A stretch of 7,401 nucleotides of DNA from JBCBEX01 sp039177895 (GTDB lineage Bacteria; Bacteroidota; Rhodothermia; Rhodothermales; Rubricoccaceae), in assembly GCA_039177895.1 (NCBI GenBank), contig JBCDFO010000250.1:1-7401 (forward strand), read 5' to 3'. Positions 1 through 5,592 of this stretch are shown one piece after another. The notes under the pieces were generated by a model. That model ran no database searches. It was given only the letters and a program-made list of their open reading frames with translations, and was not told the origin of the DNA. Positions within the stretch are counted from its first letter, which is position 1, and each line of letters begins with the position of its first letter. The position numbers and the translations under genes were made by a program.

Positions 1-1
1 G

Positions 2-901
2 GTCCGTTCGCTGCTCTCGAAGGAGGGCATCATGCTCCGCCTGCACCTCACCCGCAAGGGCAAGGACGCCGAGGAGATCGAGCAGGCCGTGGCCGCGCAC
101 CGCGAGCGCATCGCCAGCAAGCCGGGCGCGATGAAGAAGACCAAGGACGAGCGCCGCCGCGAGGCCCTCGAAGCGGAGCGCACGCGCGCCGCCGAGGAGC
201 GCGAACGTCTGGAGAAGGAGCGCAAGGAGCGCGAGGCTGAACTGGAGCGCCAGCGCCAGGAAGAGGAAGCCGCCGCCCGCGCTGAGGCTGAAGCCAAAGC
301 CGCCGAGGAAGCCGCGGCTGTCGAGGCCGCTGCCGCCGAAGCTGCTGCCGCCGCACCCGCCGAGGAAGCGCCTGCTGCGGAGGAAGCTCCGGCCGCCGAG
401 GCTACGACCGACGTGCAGACCGCCGGTGCACCTGCTGTCGGCCCCGACGCTAAGGAGGTCGCCACGGCCGTCGAAGCGGAGATTGCCGAAGAGGCACCCG
501 CTGAGGAAGCACCTGCCGAAGAGGCCGCTCCCGAAGCCGAAGCGCCTGCTGCCGAAGCCGCCCCGGCTGAAGAGGCTCCGGTTGCCGAAGAAGCGCCTAC
601 GGAGGAAGCGGCCCCGGCTGCGGACGACGCTCCCGCCGAAGAAGCCAAGGCCGACGACCTCACGAAGGTCTACGGCATCGGCAAGGTGTTCGCCACCGCG
701 CTCACGGGTGCGGGCATCACCACGTTCGCGCAGCTCGCCGAGCAGTCGGTCGAGCAGCTCCGCGGCATTATCGCCGACGGAAGCGACGCCAGCGACGCCG
801 CCGCTAACGAGGAAACCTGGGCCAAGCAGGCCGGCTTCCTCGCCGCGGGCGACAAGGACGGCTTCAACGCCTACGTGGACGAGCTCCGCGCTGAGAAGTA
901 G
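2..901 (+). CDS. rpsP: 30S ribosomal protein bS16, 3' part, with long C-terminal extension and HHH-like domain
   Basis: The gene is open at the window's left edge; the frame starting at base 2 reads VRSLLSKEGIM, the conserved end of bS16 (family pattern D-T-V-R-x-L-L-S-x-x-G-V-M). bS16 is an assembly protein of the 30S subunit. The Met at base 32 is internal, not the start. After the bS16 core comes a basic then strongly charged helical stretch rich in Glu, Arg and Lys (about bases 125-300), likely a coiled coil or single helix. An Ala/Pro/Glu low-complexity region with repeated EEAPA-like units follows to about base 650. The end, bases 653-898, is a compact domain starting DDLTKVYGIGKVF and continuing through AGITTFAQLAE, which resembles helix-hairpin-helix domains appended to some Bacteroidota ribosomal proteins. 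Extended bS16 tails are known in this group; the HHH assignment is by motif only. A strong terminator follows the stop. rimM next door supports the identity. Confidence 0.88.
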   Translation, partial: VRSLLSKEGIMLRLHLTRKGKDAEEIEQAVAAHRERIASKPGAMKKTKDERRREALEAERTRAAEERERLEKERKEREAELERQRQEEEAAARAEAEAKAAEEAAAVEAAAAEAAAAAPAEEAPAAEEAPAAEATTDVQTAGAPAVGPDAKEVATAVEAEIAEEAPAEEAPAEEAAPEAEAPAAEAAPAEEAPVAEEAPTEEAAPAADDAPAEEAKADDLTKVYGIGKVFATALTGAGITTFAQLAEQSVEQLRGIIADGSDASDAAANEETWAKQAGFLAAGDKDGFNAYVDELRAEK

Positions 902-922
902 GCGTTCTGCCTAGATCAGTGA

Positions 923-963
923 GGCTCCGGGTGGCATCGGCTCGCCCGGAGCCTTCTTGTTTT
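923..963 (+). terminator. Intrinsic terminator after rpsP
   Basis: A perfect 9-bp inverted repeat, GGCTCCGGG (923-931) and CCCGGAGCC (945-953), encloses a 13-base loop and is followed by TTCTTGTTTT. It starts 21 bases after the rpsP stop and ends 17 bases before the rimM ATG. The T tract is interrupted, so termination may be partial, which would let some transcription continue into rimM. It is the clearest terminator in the window. Confidence 0.8.
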
Positions 964-980
964 CAACCTCCTGCACCATC

Positions 981-1541
981 ATGTCTGTCAATCCCATGAT
1001 GCCTGTCGATCCGGAAGCCTTGCTGCTCATGGGCCGCTGTGGCCGCGCCCATGGCGTCAAGGGCGAGGTGAAAGTCTTCCCCGAAACCGACGACCCGCAG
1101 CGGTTCGACCTGCTCGACCGCGTGTTTGTGGGGAAGTCGGTAGCAAAGGTGCAGGAGGCGACCGTCGAGAGCGTCCGCTACCAGGTTGGTAAGGGCGGAC
1201 GGGTGACGGTGCTGATGAAGCTCGATGTCGTGCCGACGCGGGAGGACGCGGTGCGCGTGCGCCAGCTCAACGTCTATGCGCACGAGGACGACCTCCCCGC
1301 GCCTCGGGACGGCGAAGTACTCATCCACCAGATGATTGGTCTTTCGGTACAGGACGCCGACACCGACGAGGTTTACGGCACCGTCCGCGATGTGCTCGAA
1401 GGAGCAGCCAACCTGCTGCTCGTCGTCGCACGGGAGGGCCAGCCCGACGTGCTCGTGCCCGATGTCGACCCCATCGTGCTCGATGTGGACGTGGAGGGCG
1501 GTGTCATCACGATCCAGCCGCCGGAAGGGCTGATCGAATAG
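981..1541 (+). CDS. rimM: Ribosome maturation factor RimM
   Basis: RimM binds uS19 and helps the 16S rRNA 3' (head) domain mature during 30S assembly. The 186-residue product fits the usual 170-180. The N-terminal barrel carries the family signature GRCGRAHGVKGEVKVF (residues 18-33). The C-terminal PRC-barrel half starts near residue 105 (VLIHQMIGLSV) and contains GTVRDVLEGAANLLLVV and the closing VLVPDVDPIV segment. I chose the ATG at 981. A TTG at 957 in the same frame lies inside the terminator's T tract and would add residues with no family likeness; ATGs at 996 and 999 are also possible. No clear Shine-Dalgarno sequence is present. The gene lies directly downstream of rpsP, as in many bacteria, but the usual third gene, trmD, does not follow. 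Confidence 0.93.
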   Translation: MSVNPMMPVDPEALLLMGRCGRAHGVKGEVKVFPETDDPQRFDLLDRVFVGKSVAKVQEATVESVRYQVGKGGRVTVLMKLDVVPTREDAVRVRQLNVYAHEDDLPAPRDGEVLIHQMIGLSVQDADTDEVYGTVRDVLEGAANLLLVVAREGQPDVLVPDVDPIVLDVDVEGGVITIQPPEGLIE

Positions 1542-1601
1542 CGGCGCTGTCGCGCGGGGGGCGTCCTTCGTTTATTGGAGCAGCGCCCAGCCCCACCACC
1601 G

Positions 1602-3413
1602 ATGCCGCCCAACGTTGCTCCTCCAGACCCGCCCGACCGGCTACGCCGTGTCCCGCGTAGTGCGCCCGTGAGCGAGGACCACGCCCGGCTGCGCGAACTG
1701 CGCGCCCTCCTGCTCGGCGAGGACCAGACGGCGTTCCTGGAGCGCTGGCGACAGGTCGAGGGGCAGCGGTTCGACGCGGACACACTGAGCGAAGTGCTCC
1801 CCGAGGCTGTCCGGATCCGCAGCCGTCGCGATGCCGAGCAGGGCGACTCGGCGCTCGGCGAGGCGCTCGCGCCTGCCATCGAGGAGGGCATCCAGGCGTC
1901 GGTGGAGCGCAACCCGCAGCCGCTCGTCGATGCCATCTTCCCGATCATCGGCCCGGCGATCCGGCGGGCGATCCAGCAGGCGCTCGCGTCGTCGCTGGAG
2001 TCGGTCAACCAGGCCGTCGAGTATGGGCTGACGTGGCGCGGGCTGCGCTGGCGCATGGAGGCCTGGCGCAGCGGGCTTTCCATTGGCGAGGTGGCGCTGC
2101 GCGACACGCTCCGCTACCGCGTCGAGCAGGTCTTCCTCATCGACACCCAGACCGGGCTGCTGCTGCGCCACGCGGCCATCCCGAGCGTCGCCGCCACGGA
2201 AGGGGGCGACCAAGAGGGCGTGGACGACGCCGACCTCGTGTCGGGTATGCTCTCGGCGGTGCAGACCTTCGTCCGCGACTCGTTCCACGTGGACGACACC
2301 GAGGCGCTCGACGCGCTCCAGATGGGCGACCTCACCGTCTGGATCGTGCCTGGCCCCGACGCGCTGCTGGCCGCCGTCATTCGCGGGACGCCGCCGCAGG
2401 AGTTGCGCCTACTCCTCACCGAGGCCATCGAGGCGATCCACCGCCGCTTCGCACGCGACCTGGCGGCCTTCGACGGCGACGTGCGCCCGTTCGAGGCCAC
2501 CGACCCGCTCCTCTACGACCTCCTCGTGGAGCAGCGCAAGGAGAAAGCGGGCGTCTCGCCGATGCTGTGGCTGGTGCTCCTCGCGCTGCTGGCCCTCCTC
2601 GCGTGGTGGGGCTGGACGACCTACGACCGCACGCAGCGCTGGCAGGCCGCCCTCGACGATCTTGACGCGATGCCGGGCCTCGACGTGCTCGTGGACGACC
2701 GCGAGTGGGGCCGCTATCGCCTCCTCGGGCTGCGCGATCCCGAGGCCGTCTTGCCCGACTCGACCCTCTCGCGACACGGGTTTGGCGACGGCGACACGGC
2801 GCGCAACGAGGTCGTCGCGCGCTGGCTACCCTACCAGTCCGACGACCCCGCCATGGTGACACGCCGCGCCGCGCGCCTCCTCGAAGCGCCGGCGACGGTG
2901 ACGTTCACGCTGCGCGGCGATACGCTCGTGGGGACCGGCATTGCTCCGCGACCGTGGCACCAGACGGCGGCGGGTACCGTGCGCTACGTGCCGCTCGTGC
3001 GAGCCCTCGACCTGTCGGCCGTGCAGACGCAGACGCAGGCCGCGACGCCCACGGTGGAGGCAGCCGTCGTCCGATTCGGTGGGGCCGATGTCCTCGCTCC
3101 GGGCCAGGACGCCGCGCTGGAGGCAGCAGCGCGCGCCGTCGTAGCGCTGGCGGAGGCTGCCCGCGCCGACGACGAGGTAGCCACGCTGGAGGTGATCGGG
3201 CACACCGACGGGACGGGCACGGCGGCGCGCAACGAGCGGCTGAGCCAGCTCCGGGCGGGTGCGGTGCAGGCTGTGCTGACGCGGGCACTGGATGAGGCGG
3301 GCTTGGCAGAATGGGTGGGTTTGCGCACCGTGGCAGCGCGGGACGCATTCCGACTGGGCGAGGGCGACTCGCCGGAGAGCCGGCGGGTGACGTTCGCCGT
3401 GCAAGACATGTGA
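1602..3413 (+). CDS. Single-pass membrane protein with cytoplasmic longin/roadblock-like region and OmpA peptidoglycan-binding domain
   Basis: The product has 603 residues. After a Pro-rich start, residues 25-170 form a charged helical region containing SEVLPEAVRIRSRRD and VERNPQPLVDAIFPIIGPAI. Residues 174-295 alternate strand-like and helical stretches (EQVFLIDTQTGLLLRH, DADLVSGMLSAVQTFVRDSF, then VIRGTPPQELRLLL), a pattern like longin/roadblock domains; this is inference. Residues 321-341 are a hydrophobic helix (LWLVLLALLALLAWWGW), so the N-terminal half is probably cytoplasmic and the rest periplasmic. Residues 489-603 are an OmpA-like domain with GHTDGTG (533-539) and NERLSQLRA (544-552); Asp536 and Arg551 match the pair that binds diaminopimelate in peptidoglycan. 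The whole architecture resembles cyanobacterial OmpA-family proteins of unknown role that I recall. It probably anchors an inner-membrane sensor or scaffold to the cell wall. The start is the first ATG; a TTG at 1575 and a GTG at 1668 are alternatives. It stands 60 bases after rimM without a visible promoter. Confidence 0.85.
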   Translation: MPPNVAPPDPPDRLRRVPRSAPVSEDHARLRELRALLLGEDQTAFLERWRQVEGQRFDADTLSEVLPEAVRIRSRRDAEQGDSALGEALAPAIEEGIQASVERNPQPLVDAIFPIIGPAIRRAIQQALASSLESVNQAVEYGLTWRGLRWRMEAWRSGLSIGEVALRDTLRYRVEQVFLIDTQTGLLLRHAAIPSVAATEGGDQEGVDDADLVSGMLSAVQTFVRDSFHVDDTEALDALQMGDLTVWIVPGPDALLAAVIRGTPPQELRLLLTEAIEAIHRRFARDLAAFDGDVRPFEATDPLLYDLLVEQRKEKAGVSPMLWLVLLALLALLAWWGWTTYDRTQRWQAALDDLDAMPGLDVLVDDREWGRYRLLGLRDPEAVLPDSTLSRHGFGDGDTARNEVVARWLPYQSDDPAMVTRRAARLLEAPATVTFTLRGDTLVGTGIAPRPWHQTAAGTVRYVPLVRALDLSAVQTQTQAATPTVEAAVVRFGGADVLAPGQDAALEAAARAVVALAEAARADDEVATLEVIGHTDGTGTAARNERLSQLRAGAVQAVLTRALDEAGLAEWVGLRTVAARDAFRLGEGDSPESRRVTFAVQDM

Positions 3414-3424
3414 GAAATAATCTG

Positions 3425-3438
3425 GAGCGGGTCCGCTC
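3425..3438. other. Short GC-rich hairpin after the OmpA-domain gene
   Basis: GAGCGG (3425-3430) and CCGCTC (3433-3438) are exact reverse complements separated by two bases; the realistic fold is a 5-bp stem with a GGTC loop. It begins 11 bases after the stop codon at 3411-3413. No T run follows on the + strand, so it is at best a weak terminator or an mRNA end-stabilising hairpin. Confidence 0.3.
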
Positions 3439-3449
3439 TCGACACGGCG

Positions 3450-3529
3450 AGCGAGGAGCCTACGTGCAGCGAGGAGCGCTGGATGAGGAGGGCACTGAAT
3501 CACCGACGTACTGAGCTACCGACGCACTG
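3450..3529. repeat. Two short imperfect direct repeats in the intergenic region
   Basis: AGCGAGGAGC occurs at 3450-3459 and 3468-3477, 18 bases apart. ACCGACGTACTG (3502-3513) recurs as ACCGACGCACTG (3518-3529) with one mismatch, 16 bases apart. They fill part of the 206-base gap between the OmpA-domain gene and the small ORF. No known element is recognised; chance or decayed repeat is possible. Confidence 0.35.
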
Positions 3530-3619
3530 GCGACGGGGGCACGGCGTTGTGCGCTGTGATTCTTTGAGTGGTCATCGTACCTTGCAGACCTCGTCTCTTT
3601 GCCGCTTCCGCCTTGGCCC

Positions 3620-3829
3620 ATGCCTACGGCCACGCCCATCGAATCCGATCTCAAGTCACTCATCAAAGATGCGGTCCGTGAGGTGCTGCAGGAGCGCCGT
3701 AGCTATCTCAAGGACCTCGTTGCTGAGGCGCTCGAAGAGCTCGCCGCCGACGAGGCGCAGCGTGAGCGTGAGGCCATCGAGCAGGCAACCCGCGACCACC
3801 TCATGGCAGGCATCAACGCGCAAGCTTAG
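3620..3829 (+). CDS. Small helical acidic protein, antitoxin-like in appearance
   Basis: The frame encodes 69 residues from the ATG at 3620; a TTG at 3599 in frame is a less likely start. The protein looks almost wholly helical and charged: ESDLKSLIKDAVREVLQERR (residues 8-27), then a Glu/Ala/Leu-rich stretch to about residue 60. The pattern L-I-K-x-A-V-R-E-x-L followed by an acidic helix resembles small antitoxins of RelE/ParE-type toxin pairs in which a short helical antitoxin precedes its toxin. No toxin gene follows: the next gene is a solute-binding protein after a heptamer repeat block. Codon use looks like the neighbours and the frame is well formed, so I believe it is a gene, but the function is unknown. 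It could equally be an orphan regulator or scaffold peptide. No Shine-Dalgarno sequence is seen. Confidence 0.6.
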   Translation: MPTATPIESDLKSLIKDAVREVLQERRSYLKDLVAEALEELAADEAQREREAIEQATRDHLMAGINAQA

Positions 3830-3833
3830 CTAG

Positions 3834-3868
3834 GGGGATAGGGTCTTGGGAATAGGGGATAGGGGGCA
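3834..3868 (+). repeat. Heptanucleotide repeat block, GGGGATA type, forward copy
   Basis: Five consecutive 7-base units each begin with GGG. GGGGATA occurs at 3834-3840 and 3855-3861, GGGAATA at 3848-3854, and two units (3841-3847 and 3862-3868) are degenerate. The block starts four bases after the stop of the small helical ORF. Its reverse complement recurs at 3969-3996, so the two blocks form an imperfect inverted repeat around the start of the solute-binding protein gene. Confidence 0.75.
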
Positions 3869-3941
3869 GCGCTCGTGGACCCTTGGGCTCCGATCCTGCA
3901 CGCTGCTCGGTCCGAGATCGCGTCAACGAGGCCGCTGGACC

Positions 3942-4985
3942 ATGGGGCTGCCCGTCTGGCTCCTCGTCTATGCCCTGTTCCCTATCACCTATGCCCTGCT
4001 GCAAAGCAGCTGCGCGCGCGACGGCCGGGAGGCGCTGGTGGTCTACTCGCCGCACGGCAAGGAACTCCTTGACGCCTACGAGGACGCCTTCGAGGCAGCG
4101 TACCCGGAGGTCAACGTGCAGTGGCTCTTCCTGGGGAGCCAGCAGGTGCTCGACCGGGTGCGCACGGAGCGCGTGAACCCGCAGGCAAGCGTATGGTGGG
4201 GTGCGCCGCAGCCGCTCTTCATGCGTGCAGCCGACGAGGGGCTGCTGGAAGCCTACGAGCCCTCGTGGTCCGACGTGCTACCGGACGCTGCGCGCGACTC
4301 GTCGTGGCGGTGGATCGGGACCTACCTCACGCCTGAGGTCATTGCCTACAACACCGAGACGCTCGACAGCACCCGCGTCCCGACCGACTGGGACGCACTC
4401 CTCGATCCGGCGACCGCCGTGCCGCTCATCATCCGGACGCCGCTCGAATCGGGGACGATGCGCACCATCTTCGGCGCGATGATCCAGCGCCAGCCGACCA
4501 CCGAGGAGGGCTTCCGCTGGCTGGCCCGCCTCGACACCGTGACGCGCACCTACGCCGCCGACCCGACGCAACTCTACCTCAAGCTCGCCCGCGGCGAGGC
4601 GGCAATGACGCTCTGGAACCTCCCCGACATCGAACTGCAAGCGCGCGACGTGGGCTACCCCTTCCGCGCGCTCATCCCCGACAGCGGCACGCCGATCCTC
4701 GTTGATGCCATCGCCATTCCAAAGGGCGCGCCTAACCTAACGCGTGCGCAGCAGTTCGTCGAGTTCGTGACGACACGGTCGGCGCTCATCGACCAGGCGC
4801 ACCGCTTCCACCGCCTCCCCGCCCGCCAGGACATCCCGCTTGACAGCCTGCCGCCGTGGATGCGCGCGCCCGTCCGCCCGATGGATCTCGACTGGACGCT
4901 GCTCGCTGACAGCGGACAGGCATGGTTGGAGCGCTGGGACCGCGAGATCAAAGGGCGCGGCGCAGCCTACCTGAGCCGGGAGTAA
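3942..4985 (+). CDS. ABC transporter periplasmic solute-binding protein (iron/thiamine/phosphonate-type fold family)
   Basis: The 347-residue product captures a solute outside the inner membrane and hands it to an ABC importer. LVVYSPHGKELL (residues 32-43) starts the mature domain. FEAAYPEVNVQWL, NPQASVWWGAP, TPEVIAYNTE, ESGTMRTIFGA, KLARGEAAMTLWN and VDAIAIPKGAPN follow in the order seen in FbpA/ThiB-like binding proteins of the type II fold. The ligand cannot be assigned. Residues 1-24 look like a signal sequence ending in QSSC, so Cys24 may be lipidated, but the lipobox is poor (Gln at -3) and the n-region has no Lys or Arg. Residues 10-18 are encoded by a reverse heptamer repeat block and the protein shows the same 7-residue echo (YALFPIT, then YALLQSS). 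ATG 3942 is the only credible start; an in-frame TTG at 3846 would begin inside the forward repeat block. No permease or ATPase gene is in the window, making this an orphan binding protein. The stop codon lies in another heptamer block. Confidence 0.85.
   Translation: MGLPVWLLVYALFPITYALLQSSCARDGREALVVYSPHGKELLDAYEDAFEAAYPEVNVQWLFLGSQQVLDRVRTERVNPQASVWWGAPQPLFMRAADEGLLEAYEPSWSDVLPDAARDSSWRWIGTYLTPEVIAYNTETLDSTRVPTDWDALLDPATAVPLIIRTPLESGTMRTIFGAMIQRQPTTEEGFRWLARLDTVTRTYAADPTQLYLKLARGEAAMTLWNLPDIELQARDVGYPFRALIPDSGTPILVDAIAIPKGAPNLTRAQQFVEFVTTRSALIDQAHRFHRLPARQDIPLDSLPPWMRAPVRPMDLDWTLLADSGQAWLERWDREIKGRGAAYLSRE
3969..3996 (-). repeat. Heptanucleotide repeat block, GGGNATA type, inverted copy inside a coding region
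   Basis: On the + strand the four 7-base units are TATGCCC (3969-3975), TGTTCCC, TATCACC and TATGCCC (3990-3996). Read on the - strand they are GGGCATA-like, matching the block at 3834-3868: GGGAATAGGGGATAGGG there against GGGCATAGGTGATAGGG here, 15 of 17 identical. It is read in frame as residues 10-18 of the solute-binding protein's signal sequence. Confidence 0.7.
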
Positions 4986-5008
4986 AGAGCGAGCAGTGAA
5001 GAGGGGCA
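4981..5008 (+). repeat. Heptanucleotide repeat block, AGTRAAG type, first copy
   Basis: The units are AGTAAAG (4981-4987), AGCGAGC, AGTGAAG (4995-5001) and AGGGGCA. The first unit supplies the TAA stop (4983-4985) of the solute-binding protein gene. AGTAAAG, AGTGAAG and AGGGG recur in the same order at 5096-5114, making direct repeats around a 90-base segment that contains the GCCGACA array. Confidence 0.7.
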
Positions 5009-5019
5009 GGGGCCCTGCC
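5005..5019. other. GC-rich palindrome downstream of the solute-binding protein gene
   Basis: GGCAGGG (5005-5011) and CCCTGCC (5013-5019) are exact reverse complements around one base; a real hairpin would have about five pairs and a five-base loop. It lies 19 bases after the stop codon but lacks a following T run, so terminator function is doubtful. Confidence 0.3.
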
Positions 5020-5047
5020 ACGGCTTCAGCAGAGCGGTTGCTTCTTC

Positions 5048-5079
5048 GCCGACAGCCGACAGCCGACAGCCGACAGCCG
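5048..5079 (+). repeat. GCCGACA heptanucleotide tandem array, four perfect copies
   Basis: Four identical 7-base units occupy 5048-5075 and a partial fifth unit (GCCG) follows. The array is noncoding, in the 230-base gap between the solute-binding protein and crcB genes. It is bracketed by the two AGTRAAG-type blocks. Confidence 0.9.
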
Positions 5080-5081
5080 CG

Positions 5082-5116
5082 AGTGAGTGGTGAGGAGTAA
5101 AGAGTGAAGAGGGGGC
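5082..5116 (+). repeat. Heptanucleotide repeat block, AGTRAAG type, second copy
   Basis: Five consecutive 7-base units run from AGTGAGT (5082-5088) through GGTGAGG, AGTAAAG (5096-5102) and AGTGAAG (5103-5109) to AGGGGGC. The last three echo the block at 4981-5008, which has an extra heptamer (AGCGAGC) between AGTAAAG and AGTGAAG. That difference of exactly one unit is consistent with gain or loss of heptamers. Confidence 0.75.
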
Positions 5117-5155
5117 GCGCGCTTGACAAGGCGTGCTCGTGCGGCTTGCTTCTTT

Positions 5156-5211
5156 GACCCACGACCCACGACCCACGACCCACGACCCACGACCCACGAC
5201 CCACGACCCAC
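5156..5211 (+). repeat. GACCCAC heptanucleotide tandem array, eight perfect copies
   Basis: Eight identical 7-base units cover 56 bases with no mismatch. The array ends five bases before the GTG start of crcB, in the place where a ribosome binding site would lie. Perfect copies suggest recent expansion. Because seven is not a multiple of three, each added or lost copy shifts any frame read through it; reading it open gives a 7-residue repeat, but no credible protein starts upstream. Confidence 0.95.
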
Positions 5212-5215
5212 TGAC

Positions 5216-5587
5216 GTGACCCTGTCCCATCTCCTTCTCGTGGCCCTCGGCGGGGCAGGCGGCGCGGCGGCGCGCTACGCGGTAGGGGTGCTGGCGCTGC
5301 GGTGGTCTAGCTATGGGCTACCCATCGGGACGTGGGTCGCGAACGTGGCGGGGTGCTTCCTGATCGGACTAGCGCTACCGTTTGTGCCCGGGCGCGACAC
5401 CCTGCGGTTGCTCGGGGTCGTGGGGTTTCTGGGCGGGTTCACCACCTTCTCGTCGTTCTCGGCGGAGACGCTTGCGCTGATGGAGGCCGGGCGGTCGGGC
5501 TGGGCCCTCGTGAACGCGCTGGGCAGCGTGGCGGTGGGGTTGGTCGCGGCGTGGGCGGGCCTCGCGCTGGGCCGGATGGTAGCGTAG
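5216..5587 (+). CDS. crcB: Fluoride ion channel/exporter CrcB (Fluc)
   Basis: CrcB forms a dual-topology dimer in the inner membrane that lets fluoride leave the cell. The 123-residue product has the usual length and four hydrophobic helices. GGAGGAAARYAVG (residues 12-24) and GTWVANVAGCFLIG (38-51, with the conserved pore Asn43) are followed by the family signature GGFTTFSSFSAE (73-84), whose Phe78 and Phe81 correspond to the phenylalanines lining the fluoride path. I chose the GTG at 5216 because the helical part starts right after it; the frame stays open to a TTG at 5123, but that extension is the translated GACCCAC array. No Shine-Dalgarno sequence is seen. No recognisable fluoride riboswitch precedes it; the upstream region is repeat. 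Only one crcB copy is here, as expected for a homodimer. The WbqC-like gene follows after five bases, so the two are probably cotranscribed. Confidence 0.93.
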   Translation: MTLSHLLLVALGGAGGAAARYAVGVLALRWSSYGLPIGTWVANVAGCFLIGLALPFVPGRDTLRLLGVVGFLGGFTTFSSFSAETLALMEAGRSGWALVNALGSVAVGLVAAWAGLALGRMVA

Positions 5588-5592
5588 GAGCG

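Noticed and set aside
426..914. A + strand frame of 162 residues within rpsP in another phase
   Set aside because: It is an Arg/Pro/Leu-rich frame-shifted reading of the Ala/Pro/Glu repeat tail, not an independent gene.
957..980. TTG at 957 as the rimM start, giving eight more residues
   Set aside because: It lies in the T tract of the rpsP terminator and the added residues are not family-like; ATG 981 is a better start.
3563..3584. Bacteroidota-type promoter (TTTG plus TACCTTG) before the small helical ORF
   Set aside because: The two elements are about 11 bases apart, much shorter than the usual 17-23, and the second lacks one T of the consensus.
5123..5128. TTGACA as a sigma70 -35 box for crcB
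   Set aside because: No -10-like hexamer occurs about 17 bases downstream and this group generally uses a different promoter consensus.
5048..5211. CRISPR-like array
   Set aside because: The repeats are 7 bases long and directly abutting, with no spacers; these are simple tandem repeats.
5123..5215. In-frame 31-residue N-terminal extension of CrcB through the GACCCAC array
   Set aside because: It would encode a hydrophilic Pro/Arg/His repeat before the first membrane helix, which CrcB proteins do not have; GTG 5216 gives the normal length.
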